From assembly GCA_963774195.1 (NCBI GenBank), contig CAVZDY010000001.1, forward strand, positions 1,364,001 to 1,428,000: a DNA stretch of 64,000 nt, in the 5' to 3' direction. This document shows positions 51,621 to 60,411 of the stretch, piece after piece (the first letter of the stretch is position 1; each line of letters begins with the position of its first letter). The translations under genes and the position numbers were made by a program. The stretch comes from Roseiarcus sp963774195 (GTDB taxonomy: Bacteria; Pseudomonadota; Alphaproteobacteria; Rhizobiales; Beijerinckiaceae). Under the pieces are notes generated by a model. The model had not been told where the DNA came from, did no database searches, and saw only the letters and a list, made by a program, of their open reading frames with translations.

Positions 51621-51940
51621 CCTTGCGGGTGTCAGGAAACGCGATGCGTTTCGGAGAGGTGTCGCCCCGTTAGGGGCGACACGGACGAATGCTGCACATT
51701 CGCCTTGGGACGCGGACGAATGCTGCGGATTCGCCTTGGGATGAGTTTTCATGCGCTACGCGCACCTTGATGCCTGAAAGTTCCCCTTGGAGGGGTCGAC
51801 TTTCAGGAGAGGGGTCGCGCCGTCAGGCGCGGCTTAGGGCATATTCTCCAACGCTGAAAAGCGGGGCGCGGCGGCAATCCCTCATCCGGCCCTTCGGGCC
51901 ACCTCCCGGGAACGCTCCGCGTTCCCTGACACCCGCAAGG
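51621..51940. repeat. 320-bp palindrome-rich noncoding element with 30-bp inverted ends
   Basis: The left end 51621-51650 (beginning CCTTGCGGGTGTCAGG) and right end 51911-51940 are inverted copies, 27 of 30 bases identical. Inside are a hairpin GTCGCCCC/GGGGCGAC (51661-51680), two tandem 31-base units starting CGGACGAATGCTGC (51682-51712 and 51713-51743, 28 of 31 identical), and inverted arms CCTGAAAGT/ACTTTCAGG (51773-51781, 51799-51807). No open frame or transposase is seen. It fills the gap between the convergent efflux and aldo/keto reductase operons and may be a non-autonomous mobile element or a strong bidirectional terminator. Confidence 0.65.
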
Positions 51941-51964
51941 CGGGAGAAGGGTTGGTTTCGCTCC

Positions 51965-52996
51965 TCAGCCGAGTTCGGCTGAGTTTTTCCAGAGGTTGAC
52001 GCCGCCCTCGACCGCGTAGCGGTCGATCTCCGCCAGTTCCTCCTTGCTGAAATTGAGGTTCTTCAGCGAACCGACGGCGTCGGCCACCTGTTCGGGGCGG
52101 CTTGCGCCGATCAAAGCGGAGGTGACGCGGCCGCCGCGCAGCACCCAGGCGAGCGCCATCTGCGCGAGCGTCTGGCCGCGCCGCTTGGCGATCTCGTCGA
52201 GTTGGCGAACCCGCTCGAGATTGGGTTCGCTGAGCATGTGAGGAAGCAGCGACTTGCCGGCGGCGGCGCGGCTGTCTTGCGGAACGCCCTTCAGATATTT
52301 GTTCGTCAGCAAGCCTTGCGCGAGCGGCGTGAAGGCGATGCTGCCGATGCCCTCTTCGTCGAGCGTATCGAGCAGGCTGTCTTCTTCGACCCAGCGGTTG
52401 ATCATGGAATAGCTCGGCTGGTGGATCACGCAGGGCGTGCCCAGCCGCTTGAGGATCGCCGCTGCCTCTCGCGTGCGCTTCGAATTGTAGGAGGAAATGC
52501 CGACATAGAGCGCCTTGCCCTGGCGCACGGCGGTATCGAGCGCGCCCATCGTCTCCTCGAGCGGGGTCGCGGGGTCGAAGCGATGGGAATAGAAGATGTC
52601 GACATAGTCGAGCCCCATGCGCTTCAGGCTCTGGTCGAGGCTCGCCAGCAGATTTTTGCGGCTTCCCCATTCGCCGTAGGGGCCGGGCCACATCAGATAG
52701 CCGGCCTTGGTCGAGACGACGAGCTCGTCGCGATGGTCGCGGAAGTCAGTACGCAGGATCTCGCCGAACGCGGTCTCGGCGCTGCCGGGCGGCGGGCCGT
52801 AGTTGTTGGCGAGGTCGAAATGGGTGACGCCGAGATTGAACGCCTTGCGGCAGATCGCCCGGCCCGTGTCGGCGGGAAAATCGAAGCCGAAATTGTGCCA
52901 CAGGCCGAGCGAAATCGCCGGCAGCTTGAGCCCGCTGCGGCCGCAGCGGTTGTAGATCATCGCGTCGTAGCGGGACGGCGCAGGCTGATAGGTCAT
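51965..52996 (-). CDS. Aldo/keto reductase, YghZ-like
   Basis: 343 residues. The start MTYQPAPSRYDAMIYNRCGR and GLKLPAISLGLWHNFG are typical of YghZ, the L-glyceraldehyde-3-phosphate reductase of E. coli. Catalytic residues are visible: Asp and Tyr in FDLANNYGPPPGSAE, Lys in VSTKAGYLMWPGPYGEWGSR, His in IFYSHRFDP. The NADPH-binding end has SALIGASRPEQV. It is the last gene of the LacI-controlled ABC operon (57562 down to 51965) and probably reduces an aldehyde intermediate of the imported sugar. The precise substrate is unknown. Confidence 0.9.
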   Translation of the reverse strand: MTYQPAPSRYDAMIYNRCGRSGLKLPAISLGLWHNFGFDFPADTGRAICRKAFNLGVTHFDLANNYGPPPGSAETAFGEILRTDFRDHRDELVVSTKAGYLMWPGPYGEWGSRKNLLASLDQSLKRMGLDYVDIFYSHRFDPATPLEETMGALDTAVRQGKALYVGISSYNSKRTREAAAILKRLGTPCVIHQPSYSMINRWVEEDSLLDTLDEEGIGSIAFTPLAQGLLTNKYLKGVPQDSRAAAGKSLLPHMLSEPNLERVRQLDEIAKRRGQTLAQMALAWVLRGGRVTSALIGASRPEQVADAVGSLKNLNFSKEELAEIDRYAVEGGVNLWKNSAELG

Positions 52997-53075
52997 GAAA
53001 ATCTCCCGGACGGGTGTGGCGCCTTTTTAGCGCCGCCCAGTCGCTATGCAAAAGGTGATGGTTACCTCGTAGGGA

Positions 53076-53918
53076 TCAACTCGCCTTGAGGATGCGGAAG
53101 CCTTCGACCTCTTTGACGAGGGGAAGCGTCTTCCAGCGGTCGGCGTCGTGCAGGATGATCAGGCGGCTGAGGTCGCCGGCGATTTCCTTGTTGATGCGAT
53201 CGATCGTCTTGAGCTGGTCCCAGACGCTGCCGATTCCCATGCCGAGCGGCACGTAGACGCCGTCGTGGTTGTGACCGCAGATGTTGCGCCGCGAGTAGAC
53301 GCAATCGCCCGAGATGACGAGCCGGCCCTTCGCCGTCTCGATCAGAATGAACTGCTGTCCGAGCGTGTGGCCCTCGCCGAGCCGGACGTGAATGCCGGGA
53401 AGCACATTGTCGGCGTCGCCGTCGATGAGGTTCAGCCGGTGCTCGAGCGAAGCGTCGAACGCGGTGCGCAGGTCATCGGGGTTGACGACCTCCGTGAGAA
53501 AGCCAAACTGGCGCGGCAGCGCCATGGCCTCGATCCAGCTCAGCATCTCGCGCTTCTGCAGGTGGAGGCGCGCATTGGGGAATTTCGAGATCGAGCCCAT
53601 GTGGTCGAAATGGGCGTGGCTGAGGACGATGTCGCTGACCTGCTCGGGGGCGACGTCGAGCTCCGCCAGCATGCGCAACGGCGAAATCCAATACGGAACA
53701 TTGAATTTGACCGCCATCTTCTCGCCGCCGGCCTCGCGCATGAAGCCGCAGTCGACAAGCGCGATCGTGTCGCCGCGGCGCGCAAGGATGAAGGAGAACG
53801 GCACGTTCATCACGCCGTCCTCGTACGCGCCCTGGATGAGGCTCGCCACCGGCTGATCCTTCGAGCGCGCATACTCGATGACGTGGACCGACCAGTCCGC
53901 ATTGTCCGAGGTCGTCAT
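53076..53918 (-). CDS. Metallo-beta-lactamase-fold lactonase (AHL-lactonase family)
   Basis: 280 residues from the ATG at 53918 after GGGGGAG. It has the zinc motif LSHAHFDHMGS (HxHxDH), a third His in GEGHTLGQQ, the bridging Asp in ISGDCVYS and a late His in ILHDADRW. The family includes N-acyl-homoserine lactonases such as AttM, but close relatives open other lactones. The position, between an ABC sugar permease and an aldo/keto reductase in a LacI-controlled operon, favours a sugar-derived lactone as substrate over quorum quenching. Both remain possible. Confidence 0.87.
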   Translation of the reverse strand: MTTSDNADWSVHVIEYARSKDQPVASLIQGAYEDGVMNVPFSFILARRGDTIALVDCGFMREAGGEKMAVKFNVPYWISPLRMLAELDVAPEQVSDIVLSHAHFDHMGSISKFPNARLHLQKREMLSWIEAMALPRQFGFLTEVVNPDDLRTAFDASLEHRLNLIDGDADNVLPGIHVRLGEGHTLGQQFILIETAKGRLVISGDCVYSRRNICGHNHDGVYVPLGMGIGSVWDQLKTIDRINKEIAGDLSRLIILHDADRWKTLPLVKEVEGFRILKAS

Positions 53919-53961
53919 CAACTTCTCCCCCAATTAGGCCATATTGCAATGAGGTGGCATC

Positions 53962-54042
53962 GTCATTGCGAGGAGCGCAGCGACGAAGCAATCCATCGTT
54001 CCGCTCGGCGCTGCTGGATTGCTTGGCTTGGCTCGCAATGAC
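53962..54042. repeat. Dispersed palindromic intergenic repeat, copy 3
   Basis: GTCATTGCGAGGAGCGCAGC (53962-53981) and the right end CTCGCAATGAC (54032-54042) form inverted arms; inside, GAAGCAATCCA is mirrored by TGGATTGCTT. Same class as at 4491 and 36548. It lies inside the ABC operon between permease and lactonase genes and may shape differential mRNA stability. Confidence 0.75.
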
Positions 54043-54052
54043 GGCATTGGTT

Positions 54053-55048
54053 CTAGCTTTCCGCAATGGAGCGGCCGAGGCTCGAAAGCCCGACGGCGAC
54101 GATGAGGATCGCGCCCTGCAGCACGTACTGCGAGAACGTCGGCGCGCCGAAGATGTTGAGGCCATTGAAGCCGAAGGCGATGATCAACGCGCCGATCAGC
54201 GTGCCGATGATATGGAACTCGCCGTCGCGCAGCGTCGCCGAGCCGAGAAACACGGCGGCGAAGGCGGTCAGGAGATAGCTGTCGCCGGCGCTGGCGGTGC
54301 CGCTGCCGAGACGCGAGGCGAGCAGGACGCCGGTGAGCGCCGCGCAGACGCCCGATATGACGAAGCCGAGGATCTTGATCCGGTCGACGTCGATGCCGGT
54401 GAGGCGCGCGGCGCCGGGATTGCCGCCAACCGCCTGGATTTCCTGGCCTAGCGAGGTGCGTTCGACCAGCAGCCACAACACGCCGAGCACGCAGACCATG
54501 ATGATGATGTTGTTGGGGATGCCGTACAGCCAGCGCCCCAGCGAAATCTGCAGGAATTCCTCCGGCACGCCGGCGACGATCGGCACGCCGGCCGAATAGG
54601 CGAAGGCGAGGCCGGTGAGGATCGTTCCGACGCCGAGCGTCGCGATCACCGAATTGACGCGGATCTTGGTGACGATGAAGCCGTTGATGAGGCCGATCAG
54701 CGCGCCGGCCGCCAGCACGATCAGGATCGCGACTGGGATCGGCAAATGATCGGCGACGATCAGTCCCGTCACGAGAATGCCGTGCAGGCTCGCGGCGAAG
54801 CCGATCGTCAGATCGAGTTCGCCGACGATCACCGCGAGCGTCAGGCCGGCGGCGATGATCATCGCCAGCGACGCCTGATTGAGCACGTTGATGAAATTGC
54901 CCGTCGTCGGGAAGGCGTGCGGCGACAGCACGGAGAAGGCCGCGATCATAGCAACGAGGCCGATGATCGTGCCGTAACGGGCGAAGACGCCGAGAAGGGC
55001 TTTCGCGCCGGGCGACAAGCGGCGGTTGGATGCGGCGATTTGGGTCAT
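54053..55048 (-). CDS. Sugar ABC transporter permease (RbsC type)
   Basis: 331 residues from the ATG at 55048, which overlaps the ATPase stop by ATGA. The hydrophobic protein has family motifs VIVGELDLTIGFAASLHGI, GLINGFIVTKIRVNSVIATL, AVGGNPGAARLTGIDVDRIK and AVFLGSATLRDGEFHIIG. It forms the membrane channel of the second ribose-type transporter, here probably as a homodimer since there is only one permease gene. The gene is followed by a palindromic repeat and the lactonase. Confidence 0.92.
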   Translation of the reverse strand: MTQIAASNRRLSPGAKALLGVFARYGTIIGLVAMIAAFSVLSPHAFPTTGNFINVLNQASLAMIIAAGLTLAVIVGELDLTIGFAASLHGILVTGLIVADHLPIPVAILIVLAAGALIGLINGFIVTKIRVNSVIATLGVGTILTGLAFAYSAGVPIVAGVPEEFLQISLGRWLYGIPNNIIIMVCVLGVLWLLVERTSLGQEIQAVGGNPGAARLTGIDVDRIKILGFVISGVCAALTGVLLASRLGSGTASAGDSYLLTAFAAVFLGSATLRDGEFHIIGTLIGALIIAFGFNGLNIFGAPTFSQYVLQGAILIVAVGLSSLGRSIAES

Positions 55049-56607
55049 GGTGTGCTCATTGGCGTGGACGGCGCGCCGGCGTAGCTGGCCTCGATGATCG
55101 CGTTGCGTGACAGAGCGGCGCCGCCGAGCTCCTGCACGACGGCGCCCTCCGCCATCACCAGCACGCGATCGCAAAGATCAGGCAGCTCCTCCGGCTCGGA
55201 GGAGACGACCAGTACGGCCATGCCTTGCTCGGCGAAGCCGCGGATCAGCTTGTGAATCTCCGCGCGCGCGCCGATGTCGACGCCGCGGGTCGGCTCATCG
55301 AGCATCAGGACGCGCGGCGCGCGCAGCAGCCAGCGACCGAGCACGACCTTCTGCTGATTGCCGCCGCTGAGGCGGCCGACCGGGGTATCGATACTCTGCG
55401 TCTTGATCAGGAGGCCGCGCACGGCGTCCTTGCAGAGCGCCTCGCGCTTGCCGGAGTCGATCATCGGAAAGCCGGGATGGCGCACCATCTTGGCAAGATT
55501 GGCGAGCTGCATGTTGAAGGCGACGCTCTTCGTCAGCACGAGGCCTTGCGCGCGCCGCTCCTCGGGCACGAGGCCGAGCCCGGCTTTGACGGCCTGCGTC
55601 GGGCTCTTGGGCGCGAAAGGCTGACCGTTCAGCCACATCGCGCCACCGTCGACCTTGTCGGCGCCGTAGATCAGCCGGATCAATTCTGTGCGGCCGGCGC
55701 CGACGAGGCCGCCGATGCCGAGCACCTCGCCGCGGCGCAGCTCGAAGCTGACGTTCTTCACACGAGGCAGCCGCGTGAGGCCCTGCACCTTGAGCGCGAC
55801 ATCCTTGGCGTCGACACGCTTCGCGGCCTTGGCGCTTGATTCGACCGCTCGGCCGACGATCGCTTCGACTAGCGTCGGCCGGCCGAGCTCGGCGCGCTCG
55901 ATGCGCTTGACCGATTGTCCGTCGCGGAACACGGTCACGGCGCCGCGCAGATCCAGAATTTCGTCGAGGCGGTGCGAGACGTAGAGCACGGCGACGCCGG
56001 AGCGTGCGAGGTCGCGCACGATGGCCGCCAATTTTTCGCTCTCGCTTGCCGAGAGCGAGGCGGTCGGCTCGTCCATCACGATGAGGCGCGCCTTGCGCAC
56101 CAGCGCGCGGCAAATGCTGATGAGCCAGTTCTCGGCGGTCGAGAGGCCCTTCACATTGGCGAACAGCGGCGCGGAAATGCCGACCCGCCGCGCGATCGGC
56201 TCGACGTCGCGCGCGATGGCACGCCAATCGATCATGCCGAAGCGCGTCGCCTTGGGGACGCCGAGCATGATGTTCTGCAGCACGTTCATGCCGGGCACGA
56301 ACGCAAGTTCCTGGTGGATGAAATTCATCCCGAGTTCGGTCGCGTGATGGGGCGTCGCGATCTCGACCGAGGAGCCCTCGATCATCACGCGGCCCCGATC
56401 GGGCTGGGCGAGGCCGGCGAGGATTTTGATGAGCGTCGACTTGCCGGCGCCGTTCGCGCCGACGAGCCCGTGAACCTCGCCATGGCGGACGCTCAGCGAC
56501 ACGCCCTTCAGGGCCTGCACGCCGCCGTAGGCCTTGGCCACGTCCTCGACTTGCAGCAGAGGCGCCGTCGGCGCCTCCGCGTTTGCTTTCGTCTCAGCGT
56601 ACAACAC
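55045..56607 (-). CDS. Sugar ABC transporter ATPase with two nucleotide-binding domains (RbsA type)
   Basis: 520 residues from a GTG at 56607, 11 bp after the binding-protein stop. The N-terminal domain has Walker A GANGAGKST and Walker B LIVMDEPTASL, but its signature reads LSTAENWLISICRAL instead of an LSGGQ-like sequence. The C-terminal domain has the usual altered P-loop (GLVGAGRTE), a good LSGGNQQK signature and intact MLDEPTRGVD. The domain asymmetry is thus the reverse of the paralogue at 26122. It energises the permease and binding protein of the same operon. Confidence 0.92.
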   Translation of the reverse strand: MLYAETKANAEAPTAPLLQVEDVAKAYGGVQALKGVSLSVRHGEVHGLVGANGAGKSTLIKILAGLAQPDRGRVMIEGSSVEIATPHHATELGMNFIHQELAFVPGMNVLQNIMLGVPKATRFGMIDWRAIARDVEPIARRVGISAPLFANVKGLSTAENWLISICRALVRKARLIVMDEPTASLSASESEKLAAIVRDLARSGVAVLYVSHRLDEILDLRGAVTVFRDGQSVKRIERAELGRPTLVEAIVGRAVESSAKAAKRVDAKDVALKVQGLTRLPRVKNVSFELRRGEVLGIGGLVGAGRTELIRLIYGADKVDGGAMWLNGQPFAPKSPTQAVKAGLGLVPEERRAQGLVLTKSVAFNMQLANLAKMVRHPGFPMIDSGKREALCKDAVRGLLIKTQSIDTPVGRLSGGNQQKVVLGRWLLRAPRVLMLDEPTRGVDIGARAEIHKLIRGFAEQGMAVLVVSSEPEELPDLCDRVLVMAEGAVVQELGGAALSRNAIIEASYAGAPSTPMSTP

Positions 56608-56617
56608 GAGAGATCGC

Positions 56618-57562
56618 TTACTTTTGGCCGATCGCGTCGGGATGGTTCTTGATAAAGTCGCCCACGTTGGCGGTGGTGATCAGGGCCGGCGGCACTTCGA
56701 CCGCCTTCGCCTGCCAGCCGTCGCCCTTGGCTTTGATATCCTTGAGCAGCTTCACCATCTGATAGCCTTCGGTGTAGCTGTCTTGCCAGGCGGTCGCGGT
56801 CATGTGGCCGTTCTTGATGTTCTCGATCGCTTGGGCGTTGCCGTTGACGCCGTAGACCTTCACGTCGTCGCGACCCTGCTGGCGCAGGGCGCCGATCGCG
56901 CCGATCGCCGGATCGTCCCAGCAGCCCCAGATCGCCAGGTTGCCGCCGGCGGGATGCGAAGCGAGCCAGGCGTTGGCGTATTGCGCGCCGTCCTCGAAAT
57001 AGCCCGGGATGCGGACCTCGTTCTTGGTCACTTTGATGTCGGGGTGCTTGGCCAGCACCTGGTCGAGCAGCGTCTCGCGGTTGCGGCAGACTTCGCCAGT
57101 GCGATAGGCGAGCACCAGCAGATCGCCCTTCTCGCCGAGATCCTTCACCATCTGCTCGATAACAGGCAAAGCGACCGGCGCGCCCGAGCCATTGGTGGCG
57201 GCGACCGAGCTGCCGAGACCGCCGCCCCAGGTCACAACGGGAATCTTGGCGCTCTTGGCGGCGTCGAGGCCGGCCCCGATCGAGGACCAGGGGAACACCA
57301 TGTCGACGACGGCCGCCGCGCCGCGCTGGGCGAAATTCTGGATGCCCGCATTCGCCTGATCGGCGCTGCCGGCCGCGTCGACGACCGAAACCGTCCAGCC
57401 GTCCTCATTGGCGGCGGCGGTGGCGCCGGCGATGTAGCGGGCGTTGTTGGCCTCGGTCGCGGAAATCGATACGATGCCGAGCAGAGGCTTGTCCGCGGCC
57501 TGCGCCACGCCCGCTGCGAGAACGCAGCCGGCGGCAAGCCATCCGATCGTTGAGCGCTTCAT
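56618..57562 (-). CDS. Periplasmic sugar-binding protein (RbsB family)
   Basis: 314 residues. A signal peptide ends at GVAQAADKP. The type I periplasmic binding fold shows LLGIVSISATEANNARYIAG, IPVVTWGGGLGSS, GNLAIWGCWDDPAIGAIGAL and VYGVNGNAQAIENI. It is the first gene of the minus-strand operon (binding protein, ATPase, permease, lactonase, reductase) and starts 66 bp from a perfect LacI-type operator (57629-57640). The ligand is unknown; the two downstream enzymes suggest a sugar whose breakdown passes through a lactone and an aldehyde. Confidence 0.9.
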   Translation of the reverse strand: MKRSTIGWLAAGCVLAAGVAQAADKPLLGIVSISATEANNARYIAGATAAANEDGWTVSVVDAAGSADQANAGIQNFAQRGAAAVVDMVFPWSSIGAGLDAAKSAKIPVVTWGGGLGSSVAATNGSGAPVALPVIEQMVKDLGEKGDLLVLAYRTGEVCRNRETLLDQVLAKHPDIKVTKNEVRIPGYFEDGAQYANAWLASHPAGGNLAIWGCWDDPAIGAIGALRQQGRDDVKVYGVNGNAQAIENIKNGHMTATAWQDSYTEGYQMVKLLKDIKAKGDGWQAKAVEVPPALITTANVGDFIKNHPDAIGQK

Positions 57563-57628
57563 CTGATCCTCCCGTATGTGCCGGCCTTTTGACCGTACGC
57601 GCCATGCATTGAGTTTAGCGAACGCTGG

Positions 57629-57640
57629 CGAAACGTTTCG
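57629..57640. promoter_or_regulatory. LacI-type operator of the second ABC operon
   Basis: CGAAACGTTTCG is a perfect 12-bp palindrome 66 bp upstream of the binding-protein gene on the minus strand. The AAACGTTT core with a central CG is typical of LacI/GalR operators. Confidence 0.75.
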
Positions 57641-57738
57641 TTAGCATCGGCCATCGGGCCGTAAGTGGCAAGAGGGTTTACTCAAAAAAACGTCGAACAA
57701 ACGTGCTTGACAGCGGATGTCGGTTTGCCTCAGTTTCG

Positions 57739-57752
57739 GCGAAACGTTTAGC
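57739..57752. promoter_or_regulatory. LacI-type operator at the regulator start
   Basis: GCGAAACGTTTAGC matches the other operator across GCGAAACGTTT and lies 10 bp before the LacI-type start codon. It should give autoregulation; the two sites are 111 bp apart, close enough for looping. Confidence 0.7.
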
Positions 57753-57762
57753 TGGGTGTTCG

Positions 57763-58773
57763 GTGGCAACAATAAGAGACGTCGCGCGGGCCGCTGGCGT
57801 GTCGACCGCGACGGTCTCCGCCGTCATCAACGAAACGGCGTATGTCAGTCCGCAGTTGCGCAAGCGCGTGCTTGCGGTGATTGAGGAGATGAACTACGCG
57901 CCGCTCCGCGCCGCGCAGAATTTGAAGAGCGGCCGCAGCGGGCTCATTGCGCTCGTCGTCGCCGATCTCGCCAACCCGTTCTTCGCTAGGATTGTCTGCG
58001 CCGCCGAGGCCGGAGCCTCCGCCTGGGGCTACTCGCTCGTCGTCTTCAACAGCGACGAAAAGCCGGACAACGAACGGCGGATCTTCTCGCGCATTCGCAC
58101 TCTGTCGTGCGAGGGCGTGCTGCTCTCGCCGGTCGGCTCCTCGCTGCGATGGGATCAGCTCGAGCGCGACGGGGCCGCGATTCCCGTTGTCCTGTTCGGG
58201 CGTGTCGTCGACGACAGCAGAAGCGACACGGTGACGCTCGATAACGTCTCCGCCGCCAAGCAGGTCGCCAACTACCTGCTTGACCTTGGTCATCAGCGCA
58301 TCGGGACGATTACCGGGCCGCTCCACCTGACGAGCGGGCGCGGGCGCCTCGACGGCCTTCTGCAAGCGATGCAGGCGCGCGGCCTCGCGCCGCAGCCGGG
58401 CCATGTGCGATCGGGCGAGTTCCGCGAGGACGTCGCCTATTCCGTGGCGCGCGAAATCCTCGAACGGCCCGACCGGCCGAGCGCGATCTATGTCGCCAAC
58501 GGCGTCATGGCGCTCGGCGTCATGCGCGCGATCGCCGATCTCGGCCTCAAGTGCCCGGAAGACATTTCCGTCGCCTCCACGGACACAATTCCCGGCATCG
58601 GCGGCCTCAAGCCGCGGCTGACGCGCACCGAGCATCCGGTGACGGACATGACGAACGAGGCGTTGCGGCTGCTCGTCGAGCGCATCAATCGCGGCAACGA
58701 TCTGCCGCCCCGCAACGTTGTCTTCGAGCCGGCGCTGGTCCTTGGGGAAAGCTGCGGCCCCGTCAATCGGTAG
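57763..58773 (+). CDS. LacI-family transcriptional regulator
   Basis: 336 residues from the GTG at 57763, giving the standard LacI start ATIRDVARAAGVSTATVSAV with hinge region YAPLRAAQNLKSGRSGLIAL. The effector domain is of the periplasmic-binding type (LVVADLANPFFARIVCAAE, LGHQRIGTITGPLHLTSGRG). Starting here and not at the upstream TTG or ATG-like codons places the operator in front of the gene. It is divergent from the ABC operon and should control it in response to the imported sugar. Confidence 0.9.
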   Translation: MATIRDVARAAGVSTATVSAVINETAYVSPQLRKRVLAVIEEMNYAPLRAAQNLKSGRSGLIALVVADLANPFFARIVCAAEAGASAWGYSLVVFNSDEKPDNERRIFSRIRTLSCEGVLLSPVGSSLRWDQLERDGAAIPVVLFGRVVDDSRSDTVTLDNVSAAKQVANYLLDLGHQRIGTITGPLHLTSGRGRLDGLLQAMQARGLAPQPGHVRSGEFREDVAYSVAREILERPDRPSAIYVANGVMALGVMRAIADLGLKCPEDISVASTDTIPGIGGLKPRLTRTEHPVTDMTNEALRLLVERINRGNDLPPRNVVFEPALVLGESCGPVNR

Positions 58774-58920
58774 CGCGGGCGCCCCCTCCGATCAGAAAGA
58801 ATTGAACCGGCCGGGCCACTTTTGCAAGGCGGAGGCAACGTCTCCGTGCAAGCTAAGGCCAAACCGGCCGGCGACCAACGCGTTCGCGCGGCGGCGATCG
58901 ATTGGCAGGAGGAGGAGACA

Positions 58921-60360
58921 TTGGCGGAGGCGAGGTCGGCGTCGATTGAACGAGAGAGCTCAGGCGGCGCGCATCGCGCTCCCGGAGCCTCGACGCTCCA
59001 ACACGAGGGCCTCCCGGTTCCCGCGCGCTACTGGTCCGCGCTGACGATCTGGCTCGCCCTGACGATGGCGGTGCTGGACGGCGCCATCGCCAATGTCGCG
59101 CTGCCGACGATCGCGCGCGAGCTTTCCGCCGCGCCGGCCTCTTCCGTCTGGGTCGTCAACGGCTATCAACTCGCCATCGTCGTTTCGCTGCTGCCGCTGG
59201 CGGCGCTCGGCGAGCGGATCGGCTACCGCCGGGTCTTCCTGACGGGGATGGTGGTGTTCACGCTCGGCTCGGCCGGCTGCGCGCTGTCGCATACGCTGGC
59301 CGGACTGATCGCCGCGCGTGTGCTCCAGGGGCTGGGCGCTGCCGGGGTCATGAGCGTGAACGGCGCCTTGCTGCGCTTCACCTATCCCGCGCGGTTGCTC
59401 GGGCGCGGCGTCGGGGCCAACGCCTTGGTCGTCTCCGCCGCCGCGGCGCTCGGGCCGTCGATCGCCTCGGGTATTCTTTCGGTGGGGCCATGGGAATGGC
59501 TGTTCGGGGTCAATGTCCCGATTGGCATCGCCACCTTCCTCATCGGCCGCGCCGCGCTGCCGGACAGCCCGCGTTCCGGCAGTTTCGACGTCGTCAGCAC
59601 GGTCCTCAACGTCCTGACCTTCGGCCTCCTCTTCACCGGCGTCGACGCGTTGACGCGACGAGGGAACCCGGGGCTCGGCGCGGCGGAACTCGTCCTGGCG
59701 GTCGCCGCCGGCGCCGCTTTGGTCTTTCGCTCGAACGCGCAGCCGAGGCCGCTCGTGCCGATCGACCTGCTGCGCAACAAACTGTTCGCGCTGACGGTCC
59801 TCACGTCGATCGCCTCATTCACCGCGCAGACGCTGGCCTTCGTCTCCTTGCCCTTCTACTTTCAGGGCGCGCTGCATCGTGGCCAGGTCGAGACCGGCCT
59901 CCTGATGACGCCATGGCCGGTTGCGGCGGGGCTCGCAGCTTTCGTGGCGGGCAGGCTGGCCGACCGCTATCCCGCCGCCATCCTCGGCTTCGCCGGCCTC
60001 GGCATGCTTGCGGTGGGGCTGTTTTGGTTCAGCCTCTTGCCGGTATCGGCGTCGTCGCTGGCGATCGTGGGCCTGATGGCCGTTTGCGGCCTCGGCTTCG
60101 GCTTCTTCCAGTCGCCCAACAACCGCACCATGCTGTCGTCGGCGCCGCTGCTGCGCAGCGGGGCCGCGGGCGGCATGCTGGCCACCTCGCGCCTGACAGG
60201 CCAGTCGATCGGGGCGACGCTGACGGCGATCGCGTTCCATTTCGCGGGCCATGCCGAGACGATCGCTCTCGTGGTCGCGGGCGCCTTCGCCTCGGCCGGC
60301 GCAATCGCCAGCCTGTCGCGCCTTCGCGTTCGTTCGATGAGGGCGCCGGGGCGTTCGTGA
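58921..60360 (+). CDS. MFS transporter, DHA2 (EmrB/QacA-like) drug exporter family
   Basis: 479 residues from the TTG at 58921, which follows the very strong site AGGAGGAGGAG; an upstream TTG at 58822 would add 33 polar residues. The N-terminal 45 residues are hydrophilic. About fourteen membrane segments follow, with the family motifs AVLDGAIANVALPTIARELS (motif D1-like), LGERIGYRRVF (motif A) and GLGAAGVMSVNGALL. Near the end SPNNRTMLSSAPLLRSGAAGG is characteristic of this subfamily. It probably exports a drug or metabolite by proton antiport. It is a lone gene convergent with the helicase gene. Confidence 0.88.
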   Translation: MAEARSASIERESSGGAHRAPGASTLQHEGLPVPARYWSALTIWLALTMAVLDGAIANVALPTIARELSAAPASSVWVVNGYQLAIVVSLLPLAALGERIGYRRVFLTGMVVFTLGSAGCALSHTLAGLIAARVLQGLGAAGVMSVNGALLRFTYPARLLGRGVGANALVVSAAAALGPSIASGILSVGPWEWLFGVNVPIGIATFLIGRAALPDSPRSGSFDVVSTVLNVLTFGLLFTGVDALTRRGNPGLGAAELVLAVAAGAALVFRSNAQPRPLVPIDLLRNKLFALTVLTSIASFTAQTLAFVSLPFYFQGALHRGQVETGLLMTPWPVAAGLAAFVAGRLADRYPAAILGFAGLGMLAVGLFWFSLLPVSASSLAIVGLMAVCGLGFGFFQSPNNRTMLSSAPLLRSGAAGGMLATSRLTGQSIGATLTAIAFHFAGHAETIALVVAGAFASAGAIASLSRLRVRSMRAPGRS

Positions 60361-60411
60361 CGGGCATTTCAGCCGGAAGCACGGTCTCGGAGACGCAAGG
60401 GATCCGCCGCT

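Noticed and set aside
51682..51743. Two 31-bp direct repeats as a minimal CRISPR
   Set aside because: The units are adjacent with no spacer, only two copies exist, and no cas gene is nearby.
53076..53918. Firm assignment as a quorum-quenching AHL lactonase
   Set aside because: The zinc motifs are shared by many lactonases and the operon context points to sugar metabolism; only the family name is kept.
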